64,000 bases of DNA from assembly GCF_006363915.1 (NCBI RefSeq), contig NZ_CP040946.1; one strand, written 5' to 3'. Each line of letters opens with the position of its first letter. Within the stretch, counting starts at the first letter, position 1. This document shows positions 1 through 8,200 of the stretch, one piece after another. The stretch comes from Methylophilus medardensis. GTDB taxonomy: Bacteria; Pseudomonadota; Gammaproteobacteria; Burkholderiales; Methylophilaceae. The notes under the pieces were generated by a model that saw only the letters and a list, made by a program, of their open reading frames with translations, ran no database searches and had not been told where the DNA came from. Position numbers and translations under genes: made by a program.

Positions 1-1236
1 GAAGTGGTCAGCGAGCAACAATTCATTGCACTCTCACACGACCTGAACCTGCTCGCCAGTCTAGAGGTTCGGTTGGTACTGGTGCATGGCGCACGTCCAC
101 AAATTGAGCACCGCCTCAAACGCGACAACCTCACCCCTAAACTCCACAATGGTTTACGGATTACCGATGATGCCGCGATGCAAGCGGTAAAAGAGGCCAA
201 TGGCGCCATTCGCGTCGAGATTGAATCACTACTTTCAATGGGGATTGCCAATTCCCCCATGGCAGGAAGCGATATCCGCGTCGCCAGCGGCAACTTTGTG
301 ACGGCGAAACCGCTGGGAGTGCGCGACGGCGTTGACCTGCAACACACCGGTGAGGTGCGTAAAATTGATGCGATTGGGATTCAAAAACGGCTTGATGACG
401 GTGAATTGGTGTTGTTGTCCCCCATGGGTTACTCGCCCACAGGCGAGACCTTTAACTTATCCCTTGAAGACGTTGCGGTGAGTGCCGCCGTTGCACTAGA
501 TGCCGAAAAACTGATTTTTTTGATGGACTCCGCTGGGGTGCATAATCTACGCGGTGAACTACTGCGTGAGATGACTTCGGCCAAGGCCAAAAACCTGCTG
601 CGCAACGTGCAGGAAAGCGATGTGCCTATCCACTACTCAGAAGACGTCAATTACTATTTGCCTGCCGCTGTCCGCGCCTGCGAACATGGCGTAACCAGAA
701 CGCACCTAATTTCTCGTCATATTGACGGAGCCATTGTGCAGGAACTGTTTACCCGGCAAGGCATCGGCACCATGGTGACCGAACTGCCGTTAGAAACCAT
801 GCGCCAAGCGAATATTGACGATGTGGGCGGCATTCTGATGTTGATTGAACCGCTCGAAAATGAAGGCATTTTGGTGCGTCGCGGGCGCGAACGGATCGAA
901 ATGGAGATCAATTATTTTTACGTGATGGAACATGACAACCGGGTCATCGGTTGCGCCGCGCTCTATCCGTTCGCACAAGAGAAAATGGTGGAGTTTGCCT
1001 GCCTAGCGATTGACCCAAGTTATCGCGGAGGCGGCCGTGGCGACAAACTATTCAATTATTGTCAGGCACAAGCCAGTCAAAAGGGTTTTAAACGGTTATT
1101 CTGCCTGACCACGCGCACTGAGCACTGGTTTCTCGAGCGCGGCTTTACTGAGCAAAATATTGATCAGCTGCCTGATGAAAAACAAAAACTTTACAATTTT
1201 CAAAGAAAATCCAAAGTTTTCATCAAACCCTTATGA
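1..1236 (+). CDS. argA: N-acetylglutamate synthase (5' end outside window)
   Basis: Catalyses the first step of arginine synthesis, acetyl-CoA plus glutamate to N-acetylglutamate, in the cytoplasm. The reading frame is already open at base 1, and the visible 411 residues begin part-way into the amino-acid-kinase domain, so roughly the first 25-35 residues are outside the window; the GTG at base 4 is not a credible start. The kinase-like domain (about residues 1-260) shows VLVHGARPQIE and a SPTGETFNL segment. A C-terminal GNAT domain (about 270-405) carries the acetyl-CoA loop YRGGGRGDKLF. This kinase plus GNAT arrangement marks classical ArgA rather than ArgB. It lies 70 bp upstream of argB on the same strand, consistent with an arginine operon. 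ArgA is normally feedback-inhibited by arginine; that is family knowledge. Confidence 0.95.
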   Translation, partial: EVVSEQQFIALSHDLNLLASLEVRLVLVHGARPQIEHRLKRDNLTPKLHNGLRITDDAAMQAVKEANGAIRVEIESLLSMGIANSPMAGSDIRVASGNFVTAKPLGVRDGVDLQHTGEVRKIDAIGIQKRLDDGELVLLSPMGYSPTGETFNLSLEDVAVSAAVALDAEKLIFLMDSAGVHNLRGELLREMTSAKAKNLLRNVQESDVPIHYSEDVNYYLPAAVRACEHGVTRTHLISRHIDGAIVQELFTRQGIGTMVTELPLETMRQANIDDVGGILMLIEPLENEGILVRRGRERIEMEINYFYVMEHDNRVIGCAALYPFAQEKMVEFACLAIDPSYRGGGRGDKLFNYCQAQASQKGFKRLFCLTTRTEHWFLERGFTEQNIDQLPDEKQKLYNFQRKSKVFIKPL

Positions 1237-1306
1237 GTTTTTAGCTAAAATTCAGGCTGACGCTGATTAAACCTAATCGCCTGAAGATTGAATGAAAGTC
1301 TGACCC

Positions 1307-2188
1307 ATGCATAACGCTACCGCCAACCAAAAAGCGCAAACCCTGTCCGAGGCATTGCCATACATTAAACGGTTTTTTGATAAAACCATTGTCATTAAAT
1401 ACGGCGGCAACGCGATGACTGACGAACACCTCAAAGAGTGTTTCGCGCAAGATGTGGTGTTACTCAAACTGGTAGGGATGAACCCAGTAGTGGTGCACGG
1501 TGGCGGACCGCAAATTAATGAAATGCTGGATAAACTTGGCAAAAAAGGGGAGTTTATTCAAGGCATGCGCGTCACGGACGCCGAAACCATGGACGTGGTT
1601 GAAATGGTGCTCGGTGGGCAGGTCAATAAGGAAATCGTCAACCTGATCAACCGCCATGGCGGCAAAGCTGTGGGCCTGACCGGTCAAGATGGCAATTTTA
1701 TTCATGCGCACAAATTGCTGATGGAGGACCTCAAAGACCCTACTAAGATGATTGATGTTGGTCAGGTGGGCGAAATTTCAGCCATTGACCCGAGTATTAT
1801 TAATTTTCTCGATAGCGGCGACTTTATTCCAGTGGTCGCGCCGATTGGGGTTGGTCGTGACGGCGAGACCTACAACATTAATGCAGACGTAGTCGCTGGT
1901 AAATTGGCCGAGATCCTCAATGCTGAAAAACTGATTTTGCTCACCAACACGCCTGGCGTGCTGGATAAAAATGGACAATTGCTCACAGGCCTCACACCCA
2001 AACAGATTGATGATCTCGTTGAGGATGGCACGCTCAGTGGCGGCATGCTGCCTAAGATTGGCTCTGCACTTGATGCCGCACGTTCTGGGGTTAAGTCTGT
2101 GCATATTATTGATGGTCGCGTCGAACATGCCCTGTTACTCGAAGTGCTCACCGACGAGGGCGTCGGCACACTGATTAAGGCGAAATAA
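1307..2188 (+). CDS. argB: Acetylglutamate kinase
   Basis: Phosphorylates N-acetylglutamate, the second step of arginine synthesis, and so uses the product of the preceding argA. The 293-residue length is normal for the family. Signatures include KYGGNAM near residue 25, the VHGGGPQI glycine loop near residue 65, and the C-terminal block GGMLPKI followed by VHIIDGR. The N-terminal extension before the kinase core resembles that of the arginine-sensitive hexameric ArgB enzymes, so feedback inhibition by arginine is plausible but inferred. No strong Shine-Dalgarno is visible before the ATG; conserved sequence begins soon after it, so the start is accepted. Confidence 0.97.
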   Translation: MHNATANQKAQTLSEALPYIKRFFDKTIVIKYGGNAMTDEHLKECFAQDVVLLKLVGMNPVVVHGGGPQINEMLDKLGKKGEFIQGMRVTDAETMDVVEMVLGGQVNKEIVNLINRHGGKAVGLTGQDGNFIHAHKLLMEDLKDPTKMIDVGQVGEISAIDPSIINFLDSGDFIPVVAPIGVGRDGETYNINADVVAGKLAEILNAEKLILLTNTPGVLDKNGQLLTGLTPKQIDDLVEDGTLSGGMLPKIGSALDAARSGVKSVHIIDGRVEHALLLEVLTDEGVGTLIKAK

Positions 2189-2214
2189 GCCAAACCTCAG
2201 CGGCTGATATCGAC

Positions 2215-2832
2215 ATGGCGGAGATCATCCTCTACAGCAATAAACTTTCTCGCGGCCGCGCGGTGCATTGGTTGCTGGAGGAGTTGCAGGTACCTTATCG
2301 CATAGAACACCTGGCGTTTGGGGAGGCGATGAAAGTCAGCCAATTCCGCGCCATCAACCCGATGGGCAAGGTCCCCGCGCTGACGCACGGTGACGCCGTG
2401 GTGACTGAGACGCCGGCCATACTGACTTATCTGGCAGAGCACTTTGCCGAAAAAGGGCTCATCCCTCCTGCTGGCAGCTCGGCGCGCGCCGCGTTCTATC
2501 GCTGGATGTTTTTTATCGCTGGCCCACTGGAGGCAGCAACCTCGGCCACCTTTCTTGGTTGGCAAGCCCCCGAGCGCACGCCGCTGGGTACCTCCTGCCA
2601 AGGTTTTTTAGGCTATGGCTCATTGGACCTGACTCTCGATACGCTAGATGACTTGCTGCAGCAGTCTGCATACGTCTGCGGCAACACATTCACCGCGGCA
2701 GATATCTATCTGGCCTCACATTTGGCATTTGGTATGCGCTACACGCAGGCTTATCCACCGCGGCCATCTTTTACCGCTTATCTCGATCGTTTATTGCAAC
2801 GCCCAGCCAAACTGCGTGCGGATGCCGCCTGA
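2215..2832 (+). CDS. Glutathione S-transferase family protein
   Basis: A 205-residue GST-like protein. The N-terminal thioredoxin-fold half (about residues 1-80) contains YSNKLSRGRAVHWLLEEL and the glutathione-contact segment GKVPALTHGDAVVTETPAI, with the cis-proline of KVPAL and the glutamate-threonine pair usual in the family. The helical C-terminal half (about 90-205) is less conserved. The substrate cannot be read from sequence. It starts 26 bp after argB and its stop overlaps or abuts the next gene, so it is probably in the same transcript, although GSTs have no known role in arginine synthesis. Confidence 0.88.
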   Translation: MAEIILYSNKLSRGRAVHWLLEELQVPYRIEHLAFGEAMKVSQFRAINPMGKVPALTHGDAVVTETPAILTYLAEHFAEKGLIPPAGSSARAAFYRWMFFIAGPLEAATSATFLGWQAPERTPLGTSCQGFLGYGSLDLTLDTLDDLLQQSAYVCGNTFTAADIYLASHLAFGMRYTQAYPPRPSFTAYLDRLLQRPAKLRADAA

Positions 2833-2848
2833 CGCAACGCCTAGTAGC

Positions 2849-3505
2849 ATGTCCTCGCCGGTATGGATTTTCGATCTAGACGATACCTTACATGATGCCT
2901 CAACGCATATTTTTCCTGTCATGAACCAATCCATGACGCAGTATATGATGCGAACGCTGGCGTTAAATGAGATGGAGGCGCACCATCTTCGTCAGCATTA
3001 TTGGCGCGTCTATGGCGCTACCCTCAAAGGACTCATGCGCCACCACGGCGTTAATCCGCACCACTTTCTCGCTGAAACCCATGCCTTTCTGACCGACGAT
3101 ATGGTGCAAGTCACCAAACAATTGCGCCAGCTGCTGCAACGCTTACCCGGACGAAAATGTATCTTCACCAATGCGCCGCGAGACTATGCAATGCGCGTAT
3201 TGCAAGTGCTGGGCATTGCAGACTGTTTCAGCTTGGTATTCAGTGTGGAGTCCAGCCGTTTTCATGCCAAGCCCAGTGTGCGCGGTTTTCAGGTGTTGTT
3301 GCGCCAGTTGCGTTGCCGTGCGGCGGATTGCACCCTGTTCGAAGATAGTCTACCCGCTTTGATGACAGCGAAGAGATTGGGCATGCGCACCGTATGGATT
3401 AGCCGACGGTTGCATAAACCAAACTATGTGCAATATAGGTTATCGCATATGTTGGCGCTCACTCACAGCCCGTTGAAAAAAGTCTCTAATTCGTTCACGC
3501 ACTGA
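2849..3505 (+). CDS. HAD-superfamily pyrimidine 5'-nucleotidase-like hydrolase
   Basis: A 218-residue HAD phosphatase of the pyrimidine 5'-nucleotidase type commonly found beside argB and slmA in Betaproteobacteria. Motif I is FDLDDTLHDA near the N-terminus, motif II FTNAP near the middle, the conserved lysine sits in HAKPS, and motif III/IV is FEDSLPALMTAKRLGM. The open frame extends upstream into the GST gene. The ATG at 2849 puts motif I about 8 residues from the N-terminus, as is usual. An alternative ATG at 2822 would overlap the GST gene by 11 bp and add 9 residues. Likely role: dephosphorylation of nucleotide monophosphates; the substrate is inferred. Confidence 0.88.
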   Translation: MSSPVWIFDLDDTLHDASTHIFPVMNQSMTQYMMRTLALNEMEAHHLRQHYWRVYGATLKGLMRHHGVNPHHFLAETHAFLTDDMVQVTKQLRQLLQRLPGRKCIFTNAPRDYAMRVLQVLGIADCFSLVFSVESSRFHAKPSVRGFQVLLRQLRCRAADCTLFEDSLPALMTAKRLGMRTVWISRRLHKPNYVQYRLSHMLALTHSPLKKVSNSFTH

Positions 3506-3571
3506 CAGAATGCGGTTAAAATACTGCATAAAATAATGAACCCTCATCGGGACGGATCCGGAAATATCACC

Positions 3572-4165
3572 ATGGCCACCATCAACAAAGAAGCGCGGGC
3601 GAACCGTAAACAGCAAATTTTAGAAACGCTTGCGGGCATGCTGCAGACGCCTAAAGGTGAAAAAATCACCACCGCGGCGCTGGCAGCCAAGCTAGACGTC
3701 TCCGAGGCCGCGTTGTATCGGCACTTTGCCAACAAAGCCAAAATGTTTGAAGGCCTGATCGAATTTATCGAAGGCGCTTTGTTTGGCGTCATGAATAAAA
3801 TCACCACCGATGAAACAGATGGCCTCAAACAGGTGCAACTCATGTTGCAAACTATGCTCAAGTTTGCTGAACGCAATCCTGGTATGTCTCGCGTACTGAT
3901 TGGCGATGCGCTGGTCAATGAAGACGACGCGTTGCAAGCACGCATTAACCAACTGCTGGATCGTCTCGAAGCCAGCCTGAAACAATCTTTGCGTATTGCC
4001 GAGGCACAGGGTCACAAATTGCACGATGCCGGCACTGCTGCCAATACCATGATTAGCTTTGTGTTGGGCCGCTGGCACACCTTTGCCAAAAGTGGATTTA
4101 AGCGCAAACCGAGCGACAACTTGGAACAACACGTCACACAATTGATCACAGGTTGTTTGCAATAA
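3572..4165 (+). CDS. slmA: Nucleoid occlusion factor SlmA (TetR family)
   Basis: A DNA-binding protein that blocks FtsZ assembly over the nucleoid. The N-terminal helix-turn-helix is TetR-like, with ITTAALAAKLDVSEAALYRHFANKAKMFEGLIEFIE closely resembling the SlmA signature (broken here: AALYRHFANKAKMF is the core). The rest is helical, as in SlmA, including ERNPGMSRVL. Length from the ATG at 3572 is 197 residues, the family's usual size. An in-frame ATG at 3536 would add 12 residues without homology-like character. Its target FtsZ is encoded elsewhere in this window (11.4-12.6 kb). Position downstream of argB and the nucleotidase matches the betaproteobacterial arrangement. Confidence 0.92.
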   Translation: MATINKEARANRKQQILETLAGMLQTPKGEKITTAALAAKLDVSEAALYRHFANKAKMFEGLIEFIEGALFGVMNKITTDETDGLKQVQLMLQTMLKFAERNPGMSRVLIGDALVNEDDALQARINQLLDRLEASLKQSLRIAEAQGHKLHDAGTAANTMISFVLGRWHTFAKSGFKRKPSDNLEQHVTQLITGCLQ

Positions 4166-4188
4166 GCAGCCTCAGAAAGTTTTAAAGC

Positions 4189-4413
4189 ATGGAAACCACC
4201 GTTTTTGGCATGAATGAAGCTCAGCTGACAGAGTTCGGCATGAGCTGGGGCCTAGCCGCCCTGATGCTGTTTATTGTATTTATCGTCGGTAATTTAGCTT
4301 GGAAATCCAAAGCGGGTAAGACCGGCACGTTTGCGCTTTTTCTGGCACTTACCTTAGGCTTAGTAGGCTTTTTAGCCAAATTCGCCATTCAGCATTATCT
4401 CAATATTCAGTAA
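4189..4413 (+). CDS. DUF2788 family small membrane protein
   Basis: A 74-residue protein with two predicted membrane helices (about residues 18-37 and 46-66) separated by a short basic loop, KSKAGK. The pattern MNEAQLTEFGMSWGLAA followed by two helices matches what I recall of the DUF2788 family; the function is unknown. It follows slmA by 23 bp and probably shares its transcript. The ATG at 4189 is used; an in-frame ATG at 4210 (MNEAQL) is an equally plausible start. Confidence 0.75.
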   Translation: METTVFGMNEAQLTEFGMSWGLAALMLFIVFIVGNLAWKSKAGKTGTFALFLALTLGLVGFLAKFAIQHYLNIQ

Positions 4414-4710
4414 TAGCCTGATGTTTAAACCCAGTCAGACTGGGGGCATGTTAACAACAAACTGATCACGCTTGACTGCACTTGCACTGGCGTGCCAAGG
4501 CTATTTTCCCGCGCGCGCATAGTCTATTTTTAGTTAGATAATAAGGCCTCGAATGGGCGGCAACCTGGTGTCACACATCCACCCAGCCATCATGAATGGG
4601 CTCACCCCACGTAAATTAACGCACTCTTACGCGAATCGTACAAAAGGGCTATTGCAGGCAAAGCCCGAGTCCATTAGTCTGGTAATTAAATTATTACCAA
4701 TATTTGCCGT
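4414..4710. other. Intergenic region upstream of the diguanylate cyclase
   Basis: About 300 bp without a credible gene. It holds a short palindrome at 4430-4444 (CCCAGT, loop CAG, ACTGGG) lacking a U-tract, and an inverted repeat at 4680-4699 close to the next start codon. An open frame that crosses this stretch into the cyclase gene has no recognisable protein character. Confidence 0.6.
4680..4699. promoter_or_regulatory. Inverted repeat in front of the diguanylate cyclase start
   Basis: A perfect 7-bp inverted repeat, TGGTAAT at 4680-4686 and ATTACCA at 4693-4699, separated by 6 bp. It ends 11 bp before the cyclase ATG, where a ribosome binding site would lie; no Shine-Dalgarno is visible there. 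It could be a dimeric repressor operator or an RNA hairpin limiting translation; sequence alone cannot tell. Confidence 0.4.
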
Positions 4711-5658
4711 ATGGATCATTCACTCCCTAACGACGAAAACATCTACAAAACCCTACTCGAATCCACGCAGGCGATTCCTTGGAAAATCGACTGGGCCACC
4801 AAGCAATTTACCTACATTGGCCCACAGATTGAATCATTGTTGGGTTGGGCCCCTTCTACTTGGCAAACGGTGGATGATTGGGTGTCGCGGATCCATGAAG
4901 AGGATAGAGCGCGTATTCTCAATTTTTGCGTAGAGCAATCACTCCTCGGTTTAGATCATGAAGCAGACTATCGCGCGCTCACCGCAGATGGCAATTTTGT
5001 CTGGATTCGTGACGTAGTGCATGTGATCAGAGCCAGCAATGGTGAGCCTGAAGCCTTGGTTGGTTTTATGTTTGATATTAGTGAACGTAAAAAAACGGAT
5101 GAAAAATTGCAACTCTTGCAAATGCAGCTCGAAGAGTTCTCTTATCAAGACGGTCTGACTGGTGTGGCCAATCGCAGAATGCTTGACCGAATATTAGAGC
5201 GGGAATGGTTAAATGCAAAACAGCGGCAACAACCGCTTGCACTGATCATGATGGATATTGACTACTTCAAACAGTTTAACGACTTTTATGGGCATTTGCG
5301 GGGGGATGAAGTACTCAAACAAGTGGCAGAAATTTTGTCGCATACCGGTGTGCGCGGCAGAGATTTTTTTGCGCGTTTTGGCGGCGAAGAATTTGTATTG
5401 GTGTTACCTGAGGCGCCACTCAATGCCGCGCGCAGGATTGCCGAACGTTGCAGACAATTGATTTTTAAAGCCCAAATACCGCATGAACAATCCGAGATCA
5501 GCCACATATTAACCATCAGCATGGGTGTCGGCAGCATCATCCCTAACGCCTCCGATGACTTGCAACACTTCATCGATTCAGTGGATCAGCTCATGTATGA
5601 GGCCAAACATCAAGGCCGAAACCGCATCGCTAGCCCATCGGCGCAACGCGCAAACTAA
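4711..5658 (+). CDS. PAS-GGDEF diguanylate cyclase
   Basis: A cytoplasmic 315-residue protein predicted to make cyclic di-GMP from two GTP. A PAS domain of the PAS_3 type covers about residues 15-125, ending in the usual FDISERKK linker. A GGDEF domain covers about 145-310, starting at DGLTGVANRR. The active site GGEEF (residues 224-228) is intact. The product-inhibition I-site RGRD (215-218) sits exactly five residues before it, so feedback inhibition is expected. There is no EAL domain, no membrane segment and no signal peptide; the signal sensed by the PAS domain is not evident. It is a single-gene unit facing away from slmA's partner by about 300 bp. Confidence 0.93.
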   Translation: MDHSLPNDENIYKTLLESTQAIPWKIDWATKQFTYIGPQIESLLGWAPSTWQTVDDWVSRIHEEDRARILNFCVEQSLLGLDHEADYRALTADGNFVWIRDVVHVIRASNGEPEALVGFMFDISERKKTDEKLQLLQMQLEEFSYQDGLTGVANRRMLDRILEREWLNAKQRQQPLALIMMDIDYFKQFNDFYGHLRGDEVLKQVAEILSHTGVRGRDFFARFGGEEFVLVLPEAPLNAARRIAERCRQLIFKAQIPHEQSEISHILTISMGVGSIIPNASDDLQHFIDSVDQLMYEAKHQGRNRIASPSAQRAN

Positions 5659-5660
5659 AT

Positions 5661-5685
5661 AAAAAAAGGGGCACAATTGTGCCCC
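5661..5685 (-). terminator. Rho-independent terminator (minus strand)
   Basis: A perfect 18-bp palindrome, GGGGCACAATTGTGCCCC (5668-5685), followed on the minus strand by seven or more U residues. It would end the candidate small RNA and any read-through from cca. The A-run lies on the plus-strand left side, so it is less suitable as a terminator for the diguanylate cyclase. Confidence 0.75.
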
Positions 5686-5805
5686 AATGACCTGCTGGCC
5701 CAGCAGGTGAGTAGAAGTAATTTACCCCCACAGAAAAGGCATCTACTTCTTTTATAAAACAGTGCTGCCGGGGAATCTTGTTTCTCACCCAAAGCTGCAA
5801 AATCA
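5661..5805 (-). ncRNA. Candidate small RNA downstream of cca
   Basis: A stretch with the architecture of an independent small-RNA gene on the minus strand, about 145 nt. A promoter-like pair lies upstream (TTAACA, 16 bp, TATCAT). The predicted transcript ends in a perfect hairpin, GGGGCACAA/TTGTGCCCC at 5668-5685, followed by a U-run (5661-5667). Upstream of that is a second hairpin, CCTGCTG/CAGCAGG at 5691-5707. Two further pairings are possible: AGAAGTA with TACTTCT, and GGTGAG with CTCACC. No protein-coding frame fits. I do not recognise a named family; 6S RNA was considered but not supported. Confidence 0.45.
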
Positions 5806-5810
5806 GTTAG

Positions 5811-5838
5811 ATGATACCACATTGTTAATAAATGTTAA
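5811..5838 (-). promoter_or_regulatory. Predicted promoter of the candidate small RNA
   Basis: On the minus strand, TTAACA at 5838-5833 (-35) and TATCAT at 5816-5811 (-10) are separated by 16 bp. Transcription would start near 5804-5805. A second TTAACA-like copy lies at 5828-5823. Confidence 0.4.
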
Positions 5839-5930
5839 TTATTTAAGTGGCGCTGATGCAGTATTAAGTGATTTAGTGAATGAATACTTGATGGACGAAA
5901 TGAAGTGGATGGCGGGCGCCCTCTATCTTA

Positions 5931-7151
5931 TTAATGCGTCAAAGATAGCGCTTCGGCAATCGCTTGTTGGCGGGCAGCGAAAATGGCAGATTTGATATGC
6001 GTAGGGCCGTCACAGGTGCGTGCAATCGCCCCAGCATCCACCGTCAAGGCCGCTAGCAGGGCACGGGACAGATGATCTGCGTCATCGAGAGGGCATTGCT
6101 CTAATCCTAGGCGACCCCGGCTATCACATTCACATGCCAGCAAAAAATCATCGAAACGGGCACGCTGACGGAAAGCATCGAGCGCTTCTAAAAACTGTAA
6201 TAGCGTGCTGGCCTTCATCTGCCGCACCGCATGTAATTTGCCATGATACTTGGCGACGACTAAGGCGAGGTCTTTGCAGTCATTCGGGACTTTGAGTTTG
6301 CTGACGACCTCGTGAATCAGCGCAACACTGCGCAATTCATGGCCGATATGGCGTGGCAACACGTCGGCTGGGGTGGTGCCCTTACCCAAATCATGCGTGA
6401 GAGCGGCAAAGCGCACTGGCAAGCTGAAGCCCTGTTTGGCGGCATAATCAATCACCATCATCACATGCACACCCGTATCGATTTCAGGGTGATAGAGCGC
6501 AGTTTGTGGTACGCCCCACAAGGCATTCAGCGCGGGTAAAATCTTGTGCAGTGCGCCGCAGGCGCGTAGCGTTTCAAACATACGGCTGGGTTGTTGCTCC
6601 ATCAGCCCTTTGGCAAGTTCTTGCCAAACCCGCTCTGGCACCAGTGCATCCACCTCACCAGCAGCGACCATCTCACGCATCAGCGCAAGCGTCTCAGGCG
6701 CGATGGTAAATTCGGTAAACCGCGCCAAAAACCTCGCCGCGCGCAGGATGCGTACTGGATCTTCAGCGAATGCATCCGTGACATGGCGTAATGTTTTTTG
6801 CTGAATATCGATTTGTCCGTGAAACGGATCAATCAGCTGCCCGTCGTCCGTTTGGGCGATGGCATTAATGGTGAAGTCACGTCGTGCGAGGTCTTGTTCA
6901 AGCGTGACTGCTGAATCGGCATAGACACTAAACCCTTTGTAGCCTTTGCCGGTCTTGCGCTCAGTGCGCGCGAGTGCATACTCCTGATGGGTGTCTGGAT
7001 GCAAAAAAACCGGAAAATCTTTTCCAACCGGGCGATACCCTGCGGCGATCATTTGATCCGGTGTGGCGCCAACCACGACATAATCGCTGTCTTTCACCGC
7101 TAAACCGAGTAATCGGTCGCGGACTGCGCCTCCAACCAGATAAATCTGCAT
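5931..7151 (-). CDS. cca: CCA-adding tRNA nucleotidyltransferase (multifunctional)
   Basis: Adds or repairs the 3' CCA end of tRNAs. This 406-residue protein has the class II nucleotidyltransferase start LVGGAVRDRLLG, the metal-binding DxD in KDSDYVVVG, and the ARRDFTINAIA motif near residue 90. After the tRNA-binding helices there is an HD domain with HIGHELR and LTHDLGKGTTP (about residues 225-275), the feature of the enterobacterial-type multifunctional enzyme, which also has phosphatase and phosphodiesterase activity (family knowledge). Length matches E. coli Cca (about 412). It is the last of the minus-strand genes here, 28 bp downstream of the NDUFA9-like gene. Confidence 0.95.
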   Translation of the reverse strand: MQIYLVGGAVRDRLLGLAVKDSDYVVVGATPDQMIAAGYRPVGKDFPVFLHPDTHQEYALARTERKTGKGYKGFSVYADSAVTLEQDLARRDFTINAIAQTDDGQLIDPFHGQIDIQQKTLRHVTDAFAEDPVRILRAARFLARFTEFTIAPETLALMREMVAAGEVDALVPERVWQELAKGLMEQQPSRMFETLRACGALHKILPALNALWGVPQTALYHPEIDTGVHVMMVIDYAAKQGFSLPVRFAALTHDLGKGTTPADVLPRHIGHELRSVALIHEVVSKLKVPNDCKDLALVVAKYHGKLHAVRQMKASTLLQFLEALDAFRQRARFDDFLLACECDSRGRLGLEQCPLDDADHLSRALLAALTVDAGAIARTCDGPTHIKSAIFAARQQAIAEALSLTH

Positions 7152-7171
7152 GACTCGCCCTAAAATGCTGC

Positions 7172-7192
7172 CCTAGCGCCTAGCGCCTAGCG
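7172..7192. repeat. Three tandem copies of a 7-bp unit
   Basis: CCTAGCG is repeated three times exactly (7172-7178, 7179-7185, 7186-7192) at the end of the NDUFA9-like gene. The stop codon of that gene (7182-7180 on the minus strand) is created inside the repeat. Confidence 0.85.
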
Positions 7193-8142
7193 TTAATGAC
7201 GCGCCCTGCCGCAGCCCGAAACTGGTCATAGGCGCCACGTGGATTGTTTTTGACCAAATAGCCAGAAATCACCGCAAACATATCGGTGGGCACCACGCAC
7301 AATTCATTTGCCATCGGCTGTTGGCAGACATTATCAACTTGCATCGATTTTACGTTGTCGCGCGAGAGTAGTTTAATCGGCAACTTCTGCATGAAACTGC
7401 CTTGCATCAAAGACATTTTCAGATTCAGACCTAGAATCGGGCGTTGCACATGGATGGTATTCATCACTGCCTCAATGATTTGTTGCAGGGTCATGATCGC
7501 AGGCCCGCCCAGCTCATAAGTTTTACCATAGGTCGCTGATTCTTCTACCGAATTGACCATGGCCGCAGCGACATCTTCCACCCAAATCGGCTGAAACTTG
7601 GCTTGCGGCATGGCCAGAGCCAACACCGGCACTACTTGGATCAGCTTAGCGAACAGATTGATAAAACGATCGCGGGTACCAAAAATGACTGAAGGTCTAA
7701 AAATAGTGACATGCAGTTTTTTACTGAATTCCATCACCGCCAAATCCCCAGCCGCTTTACTACGTAAGTATTCACTCGGCCCATTGACGGAGGCTTGCAG
7801 TGCGCTCATGTGGAGCAAACGCGGAATATGCAGCTCATCACATAATTGCGCGACGCGACGCGGAAACTGATGGTGCATTTTTTCAAAGCCGTTATCACGG
7901 GTTTGATGCAGAATGCCGATCAGATTAATGACCACATCACTGCCTTGCAACTGCGCTTTGAGGGCCGCGGGCTCGTGGATATTGGCCTCCACCACTTGCA
8001 CATTAGGCAATAAAATCAAGTGTTTGGCTTGTTCACGTCGGCGCGTCAGCACTTTGACTTGATAGCCGGCCTGATCCAACCGGGCAATGACACTACTGCC
8101 GACAAAACCGCTACCACCTAATACAGTCACTTTCTTCATCAT
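7180..8142 (-). CDS. NDUFA9-like NAD(P)-binding SDR protein
   Basis: A 320-residue atypical short-chain dehydrogenase of the complex I NDUFA9-like group. The Rossmann motif GGSGFVGSS is at the N-terminus (residues about 9-17), followed by SDVVINLIGIL and FRPSVIFGTRDRFI. The usual YxxxK catalytic pair is not obvious at its normal position, as in other members of this group. The role in bacteria is not established; quinone or lipid-related functions have been proposed for relatives. ATG codons at 8142 and 8139 are adjacent and cannot be separated. It sits 58 bp after slt and 28 bp before cca on the same strand, so the three may be cotranscribed. Confidence 0.8.
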   Translation of the reverse strand: MMKKVTVLGGSGFVGSSVIARLDQAGYQVKVLTRRREQAKHLILLPNVQVVEANIHEPAALKAQLQGSDVVINLIGILHQTRDNGFEKMHHQFPRRVAQLCDELHIPRLLHMSALQASVNGPSEYLRSKAAGDLAVMEFSKKLHVTIFRPSVIFGTRDRFINLFAKLIQVVPVLALAMPQAKFQPIWVEDVAAAMVNSVEESATYGKTYELGGPAIMTLQQIIEAVMNTIHVQRPILGLNLKMSLMQGSFMQKLPIKLLSRDNVKSMQVDNVCQQPMANELCVVPTDMFAVISGYLVKNNPRGAYDQFRAAAGRVINARR

Positions 8143-8200
8143 ACTTATTCCTGATACGTCATGCGATGGATGATATTGTACCGAAAAACAACAGGCACAC

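Noticed and set aside
4430..4444. Terminator after the DUF2788 gene
   Set aside because: The palindrome CCCAGT-CAG-ACTGGG has no T-run after it on the plus strand.
4553..4933. A 126-codon plus-strand frame overlapping the diguanylate cyclase start
   Set aside because: No domain-like sequence, and it overlaps over 200 bp of a clear PAS domain in another frame.
5661..5805. Identification of the small RNA as 6S RNA
   Set aside because: Length and a closing stem are compatible, but I could not match the 6S conserved bubble sequences, and the usual gene neighbours are absent.
5762..5995. A 77-codon plus-strand frame between the cyclase and cca
   Set aside because: It runs into the 3' end of cca on the other strand and across the candidate small RNA promoter; no recognisable family or ribosome site.
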